Shown in pieces: positions 8,662 to 18,360 of a DNA stretch of 64,000 bases (position 1 is the stretch's first letter; each line of letters opens with the position of its first letter). The translations under genes and the position numbers were made by a program. The stretch comes from Lachnospiraceae bacterium (lineage in GTDB: Bacteria; Bacillota; Clostridia; Lachnospirales; Lachnospiraceae): positions 18,599-82,598 of the forward strand of contig JAFQLS010000044.1 in assembly GCA_017396555.1 (NCBI GenBank), read 5' to 3'. The notes under the pieces were generated by a model. That model was given only the letters and a program-made list of their open reading frames with translations. It did no database searches and was not told where the DNA came from.

Positions 8662-9642
8662 TTACAAAAAATTGACAAATTTCTCTCTTTGCTCCATCTG
8701 CTTATGAACCAAAATCAATTTCTCCATATTTTTGCTGTGCGTCCATGCTTTATTAGCATTATAATAATGATTAACAATCTTACGAAACTTCTCAGGATAC
8801 ATTATAAGAATCTTTAATAACTTCCTTTCATCCTTTGAAATACTATTTTCCTTTTCATAGCTTTCAAGTAACAGCAGCCCTAAGTCTACATCCCAATTAT
8901 TTTTTTCCATAATCTTTCTAAGAAAATAATATACATCAACTATTTTTAGATTCACACCTGCAAAATCAAAATTTACTATAATATCCTTACCGTCTTTTTT
9001 ATTTTTCATCACATTATGATGATTAAATTCACCATGAATAATTTCACCCTTGGTTATAGCCGCCTGATACATACTTTCGTAATTAGACTCTGTTAACAGC
9101 TTCACGGTGTCTTCACATTTTCCATAAAACGAATCAAATTCAGACAACAACTTTATCTCAAAATCAGATTTATGTCTTTTTTTTCTTATAAAATTTCTAA
9201 CTCTCTTTAGCTCTATGTTATATCTTTTGTAATTTTCTATAAGACTTTTATCAGGAACAATATCCTTAATGTCAATTTTTCCCGAGGTCATTCTATGAAA
9301 CTTTCCAAGAAGTCTTACTGCATTGCACATACTATCTTTATCCGAAAACTGACATTCTAACGCATCGTACCATCTTTTTATTATAAAAGAGTTCTGCATA
9401 CTATCCTTTGTAATATAACTATTTTCATTATTCATAATTATGTAATCTGACAGAATACTTCCTTCATTTTTTAACATTTCATGAATCTGACCTTCAAAAT
9501 TAAGTCTTTGTTCTGATTTAGCACACTCTTTCAGTATATATCTTTTATCATTTTCTATCAGAAGAATTCCACCTCTAACTTTTCCGGTAGATGTTATATT
9601 CAAATCATATTCCTGTAAAACATCTAATTCTCTATCTATCAA
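8662..9642 (-). CDS. CotS-family spore coat protein (kinase-like fold)
   Basis: A 326-residue protein of the CotS/YutH group of the aminoglycoside-phosphotransferase superfamily. The HGEFNHHNVM segment matches the catalytic-loop region HGDxxxxN of kinase-like proteins and FDFAGVN the metal-binding DFxx region, so activity is possible but unproven. Other CotS members sit in the spore coat. The start is TTG at 9642 and its Shine-Dalgarno run of G lies inside the 3' arm of the hairpin described separately. It follows cca on the same strand. Confidence 0.78.
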   Translation of the reverse strand: MIDRELDVLQEYDLNITSTGKVRGGILLIENDKRYILKECAKSEQRLNFEGQIHEMLKNEGSILSDYIIMNNENSYITKDSMQNSFIIKRWYDALECQFSDKDSMCNAVRLLGKFHRMTSGKIDIKDIVPDKSLIENYKRYNIELKRVRNFIRKKRHKSDFEIKLLSEFDSFYGKCEDTVKLLTESNYESMYQAAITKGEIIHGEFNHHNVMKNKKDGKDIIVNFDFAGVNLKIVDVYYFLRKIMEKNNWDVDLGLLLLESYEKENSISKDERKLLKILIMYPEKFRKIVNHYYNANKAWTHSKNMEKLILVHKQMEQREKFVNFL

Positions 9643-9686
9643 AAAAATCCCCCCTTACCATTCTATGTTTATGAATGATAAGGGGG
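9641..9686 (-). terminator. terminator hairpin that contains the CotS ribosome-binding site
   Basis: Minus-strand stem: CCCCCTTATCATTC (9686-9673) pairs over 14 bp, with one G-U, with GAATGGTAAGGGGG (9663-9650); 9-nt loop; then ATTTTTTTG. It lies 5 bp past the cca stop. The run of G in the 3' arm is also the only good ribosome-binding site for the TTG start of the CotS-like gene, and the last T of the T-tract region forms that start codon. Confidence 0.85.
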
Positions 9687-9691
9687 AATTA

Positions 9692-11023
9692 TTATAGATA
9701 TTTTTTTGCTTCTTCAAGTAATATTTCTTTTTTATTTTTTTCAGGCTCATCAAGTACTATTTCAAGTAATTTTTCCAAAGTTTTTCCAACCATTTCTCCA
9801 CGCAAAATTCCCAGTTCAAGCAAATCCTTTCCGCTTATATCTAGATTTCTTATTGTCACGCACTCATTCGCTCTACAAATCTCTTCATAAAGGAGCTCTG
9901 CGTTCTGAAGTATAGGAATATTTTTTTCTATGCTTAACGGACTTTTCCCTTCTATATCTGCCCTTTTAAGCTTCAAAAACATAGGATATATATCCTCTCC
10001 AACCTTATTCATACTTCTTCTTATAGATTTCTTTCCATCTGTCAATGGATAATCATGATACCTTACAAGTCTTGTAACAATATCAATTGTCTTATTATCC
10101 ATCTTGAGGTTCTTAAGGATTTTTCTTGCTATTTCGCTTCCTATTTCTTCATGTCCGTGAAAATGATCAATCCCTTTTTCATCTGTTGTTCTGGTTGACG
10201 GCTTACCAACATCATGCAATAAAGCTGCCCACCTTAAATACTGATTATCTTCTATGCTTGTAAGCACTTTTATCGTATGCTCACCAACATTATATATATG
10301 ATATATTGAATTCTGTGGTGTATTCATCATATCATCAAACTCTGGCAATATATATCCGGTTATCCCCGTATTATACATCTCCAATATCATTTGCGGATTT
10401 TTTGAAACCAACAGCTTAATTAGTTCTGTATGAATCCTCTCTTTGCTTATCATTTTAAGATTTTCTGCCAGTTTAACTATGGCATTTCTTGTATTTTCTT
10501 CAATACCAAAACCAAGCTGTGCCGCAAACCTCACAGCACGCATTATTCTAAGTGCGTCTTCATTAAATCTGTCCTCCGGATTACCTACACACCTTATTAC
10601 CTTACGTTGTAAATCTCCGATTCCATCAAATTCATCTACGAGGCCTGTTCTATCATTATAAGCCATCGCGTTAATGGTAAAATCTCTCCGCTTTAAATCC
10701 TCCACGAGATTAGAAGTAAACTCTACATCATTTGGATGTCGTCCGTCTTCATATTCACCATCTATTCTGTAGGTGGTTACCTCATAACCAATATGATTCA
10801 TCATAACCGTAACCGTACCATGCTGTATTCCTGTGTCAATTGTTCTGGTAAATAATTCTTTTACCTGAAATGGAAGTGCATTAGTTGTTATATCCCAATC
10901 CTGAGGTTCTCTACCAAGCATAGCATCTCTTACACAACCGCCAACTGCATATGCTTCAAAACCATTTTTCTCAAGAATATCAATGATTAATTTTACGGAT
11001 TTTGGGAGAATAATCCTAAGCAT
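9692..11023 (-). CDS. cca: CCA tRNA nucleotidyltransferase
   Basis: Adds or repairs the 3'-CCA end of tRNAs, using CTP and ATP without a template. The 443-residue protein has the class II nucleotidyltransferase head (GGCVRDAMLGREPQDWDITT, with the DWD metal site), the RRDFTINAMAY motif, and a C-terminal HD domain (RWAALLHDVGKP ... HFHGHEEIG), as in many Firmicutes. Start ATG at 11023 with AAAGGAG in front. It lies 34 bp downstream of proS and ends with a strong terminator. Confidence 0.93.
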   Translation of the reverse strand: MLRIILPKSVKLIIDILEKNGFEAYAVGGCVRDAMLGREPQDWDITTNALPFQVKELFTRTIDTGIQHGTVTVMMNHIGYEVTTYRIDGEYEDGRHPNDVEFTSNLVEDLKRRDFTINAMAYNDRTGLVDEFDGIGDLQRKVIRCVGNPEDRFNEDALRIMRAVRFAAQLGFGIEENTRNAIVKLAENLKMISKERIHTELIKLLVSKNPQMILEMYNTGITGYILPEFDDMMNTPQNSIYHIYNVGEHTIKVLTSIEDNQYLRWAALLHDVGKPSTRTTDEKGIDHFHGHEEIGSEIARKILKNLKMDNKTIDIVTRLVRYHDYPLTDGKKSIRRSMNKVGEDIYPMFLKLKRADIEGKSPLSIEKNIPILQNAELLYEEICRANECVTIRNLDISGKDLLELGILRGEMVGKTLEKLLEIVLDEPEKNKKEILLEEAKKYL

Positions 11024-11057
11024 AAATGCACTCCTTTCATATTTTTAAACCTTAATT

Positions 11058-12488
11058 TTAGTACGCTTTACCCCAATATACCATAGATTTAGCAGGCTTT
11101 CCACAGCACACACATGTATCTGAAAGCTTTTCCTGATTAAATGGCATACAGCGTGATGTTGCCGTTGTCTCTTCTTTTATCTTATCCTCGCACTCCTGAT
11201 TTCCACACCACATAGCTTTGACAAATCCAGGTTTATTTGCAATTGCATCCTTAAATTCTTCATAATTTATAGCTATAGATGTATGAGCATCTCTATGCTC
11301 TCTCGCTCTTTCAAGCATTTCCCTCTGCATATTTTCAAGAAGTTCTGCAACCTTCTCTTCCAAATCATCAAGAGCTATACTAATCTTCTCTCCTGTATCT
11401 CTTCTTACAAGAACTGCCTGATTAGCTTCAATATCCTTAGGACCAATCTCAACTCTGACCGGAATACCTCTCATTTCACATTCAGCAAATTTCCATCCCG
11501 GACTCTTATCAGAATCATCAACCTTGACTCTGAAATTAGATAGTCTTTCCTTAAGCTCTGCTGCCTTTTCAAGCACGCCTTCCTTCTTCTGCATAATAGG
11601 AACAATCATAACCTGTGTAGGCGCAACCTTTGGTGGAAGAACAAGACCATTATCATCACCATGAACCATAATAATAGCTCCTATAAGTCTTGTTGTCATT
11701 CCCCACGAAGTCTGATGCACATACTGTAGCTTATTTTCTTTATCTGTATACTGAATATTAAATGCTTTAGCAAATCCATCACCAAAGTTATGGCTTGTAC
11801 CTGACTGTAATGCCTTACCATCATGCATAAGTGCTTCAATTGTATATGTAGCCTCAGCTCCTGCAAATTTTTCTTTATCTGTCTTTCTGCCTCTTACAAC
11901 AGGCATAGCAAGATATTCTTCACAAAAATCAGCATATACATTTAACATCTGCTGTGTTCTTTCTTCTGCCTCTTCTGCTGTAGCATGGGCTGTATGACCC
12001 TCCTGCCATAAAAATTCTCTCGAACGAAGGAATGGTCTTGTTTCCTTTTCCCATCTAACCACTGAACACCACTGATTATAAACCTTTGGTAAATCTCTAT
12101 ATGATTCTACATCATTTGCATAAAAATCACAGAAAAGAGTCTCTGAGGTAGGTCTTACACATAATCTCTCCTGCAATGGATTAAGTCCACCATGAGTTAC
12201 CCATGCAACCTCTGGTGCAAATCCTTCTACATGATCCTTCTCTCTCTCTAAAAGGCTCTCCGGAATAAACATAGGCATATAAACATTCTGCACACCGGTT
12301 TCCTTAAATCTTCTATCAAGTTCACTCTGAATGTTTTCCCATATGGCATAACCTGCGGGCTTAATAATCATACATCCCTTAACACTCGAATAGTCTACAA
12401 GTTCTGACTTAATTACCACATCGGTATACCATTGTGCAAAATCAACATCCATAGATGTTATCGCTTCTACTTTTTTGTCCTTTGCCAT
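11058..12488 (-). CDS. proS: prolyl-tRNA synthetase, archaeal/eukaryal type
   Basis: Charges tRNA-Pro with proline. The 476-residue protein is the short type 3 enzyme: it lacks the editing insertion of the standard bacterial form, has class II motif 2 ([20 protein letters not shown]), and carries the C-terminal Zn-ribbon-like extension with several Cys (CGNQEC, CVCCGK) ending in Tyr (YWGKAY). This type is common in Clostridia. It overlaps the upstream permease gene by 22 bp, so translational coupling is likely. No T-box leader was seen upstream. Confidence 0.95.
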   Translation of the reverse strand: MAKDKKVEAITSMDVDFAQWYTDVVIKSELVDYSSVKGCMIIKPAGYAIWENIQSELDRRFKETGVQNVYMPMFIPESLLEREKDHVEGFAPEVAWVTHGGLNPLQERLCVRPTSETLFCDFYANDVESYRDLPKVYNQWCSVVRWEKETRPFLRSREFLWQEGHTAHATAEEAEERTQQMLNVYADFCEEYLAMPVVRGRKTDKEKFAGAEATYTIEALMHDGKALQSGTSHNFGDGFAKAFNIQYTDKENKLQYVHQTSWGMTTRLIGAIIMVHGDDNGLVLPPKVAPTQVMIVPIMQKKEGVLEKAAELKERLSNFRVKVDDSDKSPGWKFAECEMRGIPVRVEIGPKDIEANQAVLVRRDTGEKISIALDDLEEKVAELLENMQREMLERAREHRDAHTSIAINYEEFKDAIANKPGFVKAMWCGNQECEDKIKEETTATSRCMPFNQEKLSDTCVCCGKPAKSMVYWGKAY

Positions 12489-13429
12489 TGTTTTTCCTCC
12501 TTCATCATAAGCTGCTCTATAATAACATAGCCAACCGGTCCAAGAATCACACCAATTATACCAAACAGAGCATACCCTATATATAAACTTATTATAGACA
12601 TAATAGGTGATAAACCTATATTATGTCCCATAATTCTAGGTTCTAAAACCTCTCTAGCTATATAGCATACTACAAAAACAAAAAAAATAATAGCACCATT
12701 TTGAAAATTTCCCACAAAAAAATAATACACCGACCATGGCAATAGTATAATCCCTGCTCCAATCATGGGAAATGCATCTAAAAATCCTATTATTATGCCT
12801 AATAACAGTGCATATTTATTTTTTATAATATATAATCCTGTTACACATACAATTGCTGTTACACTCATCACTATAAGTTGTGCTTTGATATATGCCGAAA
12901 ATACCTGATTAAGCTTTGCAATTATTCTATTTACTTCGTCTGCATAAGGCATTGTCTTTCTATACTCATGTATCTTTTTTCTGTCCTTTGTTAAAAAATA
13001 TGCTGATACAAGCATGGTAACAATAAATACTGCTGCATTTACAATTGTCGTCACCGTTTTCATTGTACCATCCATAGCATATGACACCAGCTTCTCTTTA
13101 TTATCCATAACAAAATTTCTACATCTGTTACCCAACTCATTTGGCAACCCCTCAATCAAATCACTTCCCTGTAAATATATCTGATATGTTAAATATCCAA
13201 ATCCTGCCACTACCAGACTTACAAATACAACAATCACAAAAATTATGGAAACGGTTTCATTTATCTTCAATTTCAAATTTAAAAATTTTACAACCGGACT
13301 TATACAACCTGAAATCAAAAATGCCAGAAGAAATGGCAAAAATAATGGTAACAGATATTTCATAACCAAATAAACTGATCCTGTCACAATTATTAATTTA
13401 ATTAGAAAAGCATATTTTGTATTCTGCAT
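12467..13429 (-). CDS. AI-2E/YtvI family membrane protein
   Basis: A 320-residue protein of the PF01594 family with about seven or eight hydrophobic segments (residues 10-40, 60-85, 140-165, 195-265, 280-310) and the family's C-terminal [20 protein letters not shown]. Family members include the sporulation protein YtvI, the AI-2 exporter TqsA and some Na/H antiporters; which applies is not visible. I choose the ATG at 13429, with GGGGAGA 7 bp before it, over the preceding TTG. Its 3' end overlaps proS. Confidence 0.78.
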   Translation of the reverse strand: MQNTKYAFLIKLIIVTGSVYLVMKYLLPLFLPFLLAFLISGCISPVVKFLNLKLKINETVSIIFVIVVFVSLVVAGFGYLTYQIYLQGSDLIEGLPNELGNRCRNFVMDNKEKLVSYAMDGTMKTVTTIVNAAVFIVTMLVSAYFLTKDRKKIHEYRKTMPYADEVNRIIAKLNQVFSAYIKAQLIVMSVTAIVCVTGLYIIKNKYALLLGIIIGFLDAFPMIGAGIILLPWSVYYFFVGNFQNGAIIFFVFVVCYIAREVLEPRIMGHNIGLSPIMSIISLYIGYALFGIIGVILGPVGYVIIEQLMMKEEKQWQRTKK

Positions 13430-13489
13430 CAATCATTCTCCCCAAAATAATAATATAATTATTATTTACAAAAGAGAATTTTTCTATGC

Positions 13490-13515
13490 AAAAAGCCTTG
13501 GCTTCACACCAAGGC
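13490..13515 (-). terminator. terminator after the chemotaxis receptor gene
   Basis: Minus-strand AGCCTTGG-tgtgaag-CCAAGGCT followed by TTTTTG: a perfect 8-bp stem with a T-tract. Confidence 0.88.
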
Positions 13516-13538
13516 TCCTTGCTTTTATTAAATTAATT

Positions 13539-14852
13539 TTAAAATTGAAATTTCTCAACATTTCTTTCAAGCTTATAAGATACTTCTTTAAGACTTGAAG
13601 CCTGTTCCGAAACATTTTCAACTGTTGCTGTTACCTCTGTAACTGACGCTAATGTCTCCTGAGAGCTTGCTGCGTTCTCTTCTGCAATAGCTGTAAGATT
13701 CTGCACTACATCTATTACCTTAACTCGTGCATCATCTAACTTATCAATACTGTTCGCAAGAAGTTCAACACTTTCAATCGAATTATCAATACCAGCCTTA
13801 ACATCTGAGAAACCGGAACCTGTCTTCTCTACATTAATACTTTGCGCATCAATAATGTTACGAACCTCTTCCATAGTTGCAACTGCCTCTTCTGAATCAC
13901 GGATTAACAAATCAGTAATCTCCTCAATCTGACTAGCCGACTGATTAGACTGGTCAGCAAGCTTCTGAATCTGTGCAGCTACTACTGCAAAGCCACGACC
14001 CTGCTCGCCGGCTCTTGCTGCTTCTATCGAAGCATTAAGTGAAAGCAAGTTTGTTTCTTTTGCAATGCTTGCAATCATTAAGGTAGCTTCCTTAATTTTA
14101 AGTGCAGATTCATTTGTAGTATGAGTCTGTTCATATATTCTTTCAATTTCTTCTTTAGTCTTACCATTAGTAACATATAACTGCTGTAATGTGTCAATTG
14201 CTTCTTCACCGGCCTTCTGCATAGCATGTGCATTAGTTGAAAGCTTCTCTACCTGTCCTACAGCCTCTTCTACCATCTCACCAATAAGAATAACATTCTC
14301 TGTAGCCTTCTGTGTTTCCTCAGCCTGAGAATTAGCACCTTCTGAAATTTCTCCAACAGCTTTCTCAACCTGACCTATAGCCTCAGTTGTCTGATTAGCA
14401 CTTAAGCTAAATCCTTCTGCTGTGTCATTTATAAAGTCAGCTTCATCTTTAATCTGACCTATCATATTAAGAAGTGATTCACGCATCGCAAAAACAGAGC
14501 GTGCTATTTCACCCGTCTCATCGTTACGTTTTGCAAGTTTTTGTTCATTACCAGTTGCTCTAAAATCAAGATTGGAAAGATTGGCTATTCCCTTATTCAA
14601 CTTCTTTATAGGAGCCACAATCAATAACGAAACTAATATTCCGAGAACCGCACCACCTATAATTCCTATGATAATTATAGTAGTGATAGTACCATTGACT
14701 TCTCCAAAACGTTCCTTCGGAACATATTTTTCAACAACCGGCATCAATAATGCAATTGTTATCATTACAACCAAAATAACTGTAGTCTGCACTGTTAATA
14801 CTAATTTTGTTGCAATAGAAAAAAGCAAACTCTTAATACTTGTCTTTTTCAT
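13539..14852 (-). CDS. methyl-accepting chemotaxis protein without a sizeable sensor domain
   Basis: A 437-residue receptor. Two transmembrane segments near the N-terminus are separated by only about 20 residues, so there is no real extracellular ligand domain. A HAMP linker ([15 protein letters not shown]) follows, then a long signalling coiled coil with the conserved hairpin tip [20 protein letters not shown] that binds CheA/CheW. It probably senses an intracellular or membrane signal. ATG at 14852 has AAAGGGTG upstream; the in-frame GTG at 14861 overlaps that site. No che genes are in the window. It lies just downstream of a two-component pair. Confidence 0.88.
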   Translation of the reverse strand: MKKTSIKSLLFSIATKLVLTVQTTVILVVMITIALLMPVVEKYVPKERFGEVNGTITTIIIIGIIGGAVLGILVSLLIVAPIKKLNKGIANLSNLDFRATGNEQKLAKRNDETGEIARSVFAMRESLLNMIGQIKDEADFINDTAEGFSLSANQTTEAIGQVEKAVGEISEGANSQAEETQKATENVILIGEMVEEAVGQVEKLSTNAHAMQKAGEEAIDTLQQLYVTNGKTKEEIERIYEQTHTTNESALKIKEATLMIASIAKETNLLSLNASIEAARAGEQGRGFAVVAAQIQKLADQSNQSASQIEEITDLLIRDSEEAVATMEEVRNIIDAQSINVEKTGSGFSDVKAGIDNSIESVELLANSIDKLDDARVKVIDVVQNLTAIAEENAASSQETLASVTEVTATVENVSEQASSLKEVSYKLERNVEKFQF

Positions 14853-14947
14853 TTTTGTCACCCTTTCACTTTATATAGTCTTATATAAAAATTTTACTAT
14901 ATTTCGACATTTTTTTCAATTACACAGTTATCATTTTCCAATATATT

Positions 14948-15637
14948 TTACACCTTAAATCTATAGCCCATGCCCCAAATTGTTTCTATATATTGTGGCT
15001 TTGAAGACGAGTATTCTATCTTCTCTCTAATCTTCTTTATATGTACTGTTACAGTAGCAATATCTCCAATAGAATCCATATCCCAGATACGTCTAAACAA
15101 CTCCTCTTTACTAAACACTTTGTTAGGATTTTCTGCTAAAAATGTAAGCAAATCAAATTCCTTTGCCGTAAGAAATTTTTCTTCTCCATTGACCTCTACA
15201 CGTCTTGCAGTTTTATCTATCTTCAATCCTCTTATCTCTACAATATTATTAGTGTTAATACTACTTCCTATAAGTCTTTCATATCTTGCTAAATGAGCCT
15301 TCACACGTGCAACCATTTCCCCCGGACTAAAAGGCTTGGTTATATAATCATCTGCTCCTAAACCAAGACCATGTATCTTATCTATATCCTCTTTTTTAGC
15401 AGAAATCATAAGTATTGGAACATCCTTAACCTCTCTTATTTTTCTACATATCTCAAATCCATCCACTTCCGGAAGCATAAGATCCAATATATAAAAGTCA
15501 AATTCTTCGTTTAAAGCTTTCTCTAATCCATTAGCTCCACTGGTTTCAATCTCTACTTCAAATCCGCTAAGTTCCAGATAATCCTTTTCAAGTTCTGCTA
15601 TGCTTAATTCATCTTCTATAATTAGTATTCTATTCAT
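14948..15637 (-). CDS. OmpR-family response regulator
   Basis: A 229-residue regulator: receiver domain (acidic pair ED8-9, phospho-acceptor Asp52 in YILDLMLPEVDG, Lys in ITKPFSP) followed by a winged-helix OmpR/PhoB DNA-binding domain (LTAKEFDLLTFLAENPNKVF ... YIETIWGMGYRF). The start ATG at 15637 has GGAGG 6 bp upstream; an in-frame TTG at 15643 overlaps it less well. It follows the kinase gene by 16 bp and is its obvious partner. Targets are unknown. Confidence 0.9.
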   Translation of the reverse strand: MNRILIIEDELSIAELEKDYLELSGFEVEIETSGANGLEKALNEEFDFYILDLMLPEVDGFEICRKIREVKDVPILMISAKKEDIDKIHGLGLGADDYITKPFSPGEMVARVKAHLARYERLIGSSINTNNIVEIRGLKIDKTARRVEVNGEEKFLTAKEFDLLTFLAENPNKVFSKEELFRRIWDMDSIGDIATVTVHIKKIREKIEYSSSKPQYIETIWGMGYRFKV

Positions 15638-15653
15638 TGACAACCTCCGTACT

Positions 15654-16736
15654 TTAAATATATTTTCTTATTACAATATGCAATGTCGTTCCTTCATTAA
15701 TTTTGCTTGTCGCCCATATTCTACCGCTATGTTCCTCAATAATCTTCTTGGCTATTGATAAACCGATGCCACTTCCACCCTGTTTACTATTTCTTGAAGC
15801 ATCTGTTCTGTAAAATCTATCAAATATTAAAGGCAGATCCTTAACAGCAATTCCTTTTCCATTATCTTCCAGCTCTATATGAATAAAATCATTTTCATCA
15901 TTTATTTTTAAATTAATTATTCCTTTTTTATTGCCTATATATTTAATTGAATTACTTACAATGTTATCAATTACTCTTTTTAATTGTTCTGCATCAGCAA
16001 TAATTAAAACATCTTCATTAACCAAATTAGTATAATTAAATTCAATTCCTCTTTGCTCTAAATCTATTCTAAGCTCGTCTGCACAATCTCCAAAATATTC
16101 TGCCACATTAATTTTCAAAAAGTTATATGGTATTCTATTATTGTCAATATTTGAATATACTGTGAGTTCTGCAATCAACTTATCCATATCATTTGTTTTA
16201 TTATAAATGGTCTTGATATATCTCTCCATTTTTTCCGGTGTATCTGCAACACCATCCATTATTCCTTCTACATATCCCTTTATAGTTGTGATTGGTGTCT
16301 TCAAATCATGAGAAATATTACTTATAAGAATTTTATTCTCATTATCATGCATAAGCTTTTGTTCTACAAATTCCTTAAGACGCAGTCTCATGTTTTCAAA
16401 ATCTTTGTATATACCTCCAAACTCATCATTCTTATCATATTTTAATTCAAATTCCAGATTCCCATCTGCAATATTTCTAGCTGCCTCACTAAGCTTTCTA
16501 AGCGGACTCATTACACTTTTGTAAATCCATAACACGAGAACAGTTCCCGTTATTACTATAATAATAAGCATTACAACCATATTTTCTCTAAGCATATTTC
16601 GTATCTGTTCTCCATATTGTTCACTCTTAGTCTTGAGCTGAACTTTACTAACAAAAACTATAAATGCATACATCATAATAATAGGTATTATAGTAATTAT
16701 TACATATGAAATCTTTAGCTTGTTTTTTAGCTTCAT
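15654..16736 (-). CDS. sensor histidine kinase with HAMP domain
   Basis: A 360-residue membrane kinase. Two transmembrane segments (about 8-28 and 52-72) enclose a very short outer loop, followed by HAMP (LRKLSEAARNIADGNLEFEL), the H-box ISHDLKTPITTIKGYVEG with the phospho-accepting His, the N-box DNIVSNSIKYIGN, and G boxes DNGKGI and GGSGIGLSIAKKI. The short outer loop suggests intramembrane sensing, as in kinases responding to envelope stress or antimicrobial peptides, but no ABC gene is adjacent. First gene of the two-gene operon. Confidence 0.9.
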   Translation of the reverse strand: MKLKNKLKISYVIITIIPIIMMYAFIVFVSKVQLKTKSEQYGEQIRNMLRENMVVMLIIIVITGTVLVLWIYKSVMSPLRKLSEAARNIADGNLEFELKYDKNDEFGGIYKDFENMRLRLKEFVEQKLMHDNENKILISNISHDLKTPITTIKGYVEGIMDGVADTPEKMERYIKTIYNKTNDMDKLIAELTVYSNIDNNRIPYNFLKINVAEYFGDCADELRIDLEQRGIEFNYTNLVNEDVLIIADAEQLKRVIDNIVSNSIKYIGNKKGIINLKINDENDFIHIELEDNGKGIAVKDLPLIFDRFYRTDASRNSKQGGSGIGLSIAKKIIEEHSGRIWATSKINEGTTLHIVIRKYI

Positions 16737-16833
16737 ATAGTATCAGACCTTTCAAATAATCTAATATCAATTCTAACATACATTATTTCATATAACCACT
16801 AAACAATTTATTAACTTATTTCCACAAAAATAG

Positions 16834-16906
16834 AGCTTCGCAAAAGCTATATTAAGACAAATTTGAAAATAAAATTACAAATCTGCCAATTAGCATCTGC
16901 GAAGCT
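16834..16906 (-). terminator. possible terminator after metK
   Basis: Minus-strand AGCTTCGCA (16906-16898) and TGCGAAGCT (16842-16834) are perfect 9-bp inverted copies separated by 55 AT-rich bases, followed by CTATTTTTG. The loop is long for a simple terminator, so this is only likely. Confidence 0.5.
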
Positions 16907-16917
16907 TAGTAAACAAA

Positions 16918-18105
16918 CTATAAATACTTTTTAAGTTCTTCAACCTTGTCAAGCTTTTCCCATGGAAGGTCAAGGTCATTTCTTCCAAAATGTCCATAAG
17001 CTGCTGTCTGCTTATAGATTGGTCTTCTAAGATCAAGCATCTTAATTATTCCTGCCGGTCTTAAATCAAAATTTTCCCTAACAATTTCAACTAGTTTTTC
17101 ATCTCTTAACTTTCCGGTTCCAAATGTATCAATCATAATTGATGTAGGATGAGCCACACCTATTGCATAAGATAACTGAATTTCACATTTATCTGCTAGT
17201 CCTGCTGCTACAATATTCTTAGCAACATATCTTGCAGCATATGCTGCTGAACGGTCAACCTTTGTACAATCCTTACCAGAAAATGCTCCACCACCATGAC
17301 GGGCATATCCACCATAAGTATCAACAATTATCTTTCTACCTGTAAGCCCACTATCACCATTTGGTCCACCAATTACAAATCTTCCTGTTGGGTTAATAAA
17401 GAACTTTGTATTTTCATCAATGAGTTCCTTTGGAAGAACAGGCTCGAATACATATTTCTTAATATCTTCATGTATCTGCTCCTGTGTTACGCAAGCATCA
17501 TGCTGTGTAGATAATACCACCGCATCCAAATGCTTTGGCACACCATTTTCATCATATTCAACAGAAACCTGTGTCTTTCCATCCGGACGAAGGTATGTAA
17601 GTGTTCCATTCTTTCTAACCTCTGTCAGCTTAAGGGCAAGCTTATGAGCAAGTGCTATAGGATATGGCATATACTCTTCTGTTTCATTTGAAGCATAACC
17701 AAACATCATACCCTGATCTCCTGCTCCAATAGCTTCTATTTCCTCATCAGACATATTATTTTCTTTTGCCTCGAGTGCCTTATTAACACCCATAGCAATA
17801 TCTGTTGACTGCTCATCAAGTGCAACCATAACTGCACATGTATTTGCATCAAAGCCTTTTGCGGAGTCATCATATCCTATTTCACGAATAGTGTCTCTTA
17901 CTATCTTCTGTATATTAACATTTGCCTTCGATGTAATTTCTCCCATTACAAGAACCATACCTGTTGTAGTACATGTTTCACATGCTACTCTGCTCATTGG
18001 ATCCTGCTCAAGCATCGCATCTAACACCGCATCAGATATCTGGTCGCAAATTTTATCAGGATGTCCCTCTGTTACTGACTCAGATGTAAATAGTAACTTT
18101 TCCAT
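16918..18105 (-). CDS. metK: S-adenosylmethionine synthetase
   Basis: Makes S-adenosylmethionine from methionine and ATP. The 395-residue protein shows [17 protein letters not shown] at the N-terminus, the [15 protein letters not shown]-binding segment, and [19 protein letters not shown], the P-loop-like signature. I choose the start at 18105 ([10 protein letters not shown]) because AGGAAG lies 6 bp upstream; the in-frame ATG at 18111 touches that site. The gene is preceded by its own promoter, a SAM-I riboswitch and a terminator, so its transcription should be shut off by the product SAM. Confidence 0.96.
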   Translation of the reverse strand: MEKLLFTSESVTEGHPDKICDQISDAVLDAMLEQDPMSRVACETCTTTGMVLVMGEITSKANVNIQKIVRDTIREIGYDDSAKGFDANTCAVMVALDEQSTDIAMGVNKALEAKENNMSDEEIEAIGAGDQGMMFGYASNETEEYMPYPIALAHKLALKLTEVRKNGTLTYLRPDGKTQVSVEYDENGVPKHLDAVVLSTQHDACVTQEQIHEDIKKYVFEPVLPKELIDENTKFFINPTGRFVIGGPNGDSGLTGRKIIVDTYGGYARHGGGAFSGKDCTKVDRSAAYAARYVAKNIVAAGLADKCEIQLSYAIGVAHPTSIMIDTFGTGKLRDEKLVEIVRENFDLRPAGIIKMLDLRRPIYKQTAAYGHFGRNDLDLPWEKLDKVEELKKYL

Positions 18106-18151
18106 ATTCATCTTCCTTTCTGTACTTTAGAATTTTATAGTTTTATAAATA

Positions 18152-18177
18152 GAAAAAAGTCCACATTTTGCGGACTT
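18152..18177 (-). terminator. riboswitch expression-platform terminator
   Basis: Minus-strand AAGTCCGC-aaaat-GTGGACTT followed by a T-run, placed between the SAM-I aptamer and metK. In the SAM-bound state this hairpin should form and stop transcription. Confidence 0.88.
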
Positions 18178-18197
18178 GAATTCAAGGTATCAAATCC

Positions 18198-18292
18198 TCT
18201 TATTGATCGATTACTCGCTCAGGCTGGCACCTTTCCATTCCGGGGGTTGCCGTGGTTTCACAGATCCTTGTATCTCCACCACTCTGAATAAG
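18198..18292 (-). promoter_or_regulatory. SAM-I riboswitch (S-box) controlling metK
   Basis: Read on the minus strand, P1 is formed by CTTATTC and AATAAG. Conserved core elements follow in order: AGAGTGGTGGAG, then a hairpin, then GAAACCACGGCAACC, a further hairpin with AAGGTGCCA, then CCTGAGCGAG and the closing AATAAGAGG. These are the S-box hallmarks (GGUGGAG, GCAACC, GGUGCCA). It lies between the metK promoter and a terminator, so it is an OFF switch responding to SAM. Confidence 0.93.
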
Positions 18293-18324
18293 AGAAATAT
18301 TCTATATGAACTTTTCTATATGAT

Positions 18325-18353
18325 AAGATACATTATTGTATCCTATATGTCAA
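18325..18353 (-). promoter_or_regulatory. promoter of the riboswitch-metK transcript
   Basis: Minus-strand TTGACA (18353-18348), 17-bp spacer, TATCTT (18330-18325). Transcription would begin about 25 bp before the aptamer, just past the murA stop codon. Confidence 0.7.
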
Positions 18354-18360
18354 TGGTTAA

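Noticed and set aside
11058-13429. T-box leader upstream of the proS operon
   Set aside because: Only the terminator of the chemotaxis gene and a short AT-rich stretch lie upstream of 13429; no T-box core or specifier hairpin was seen.
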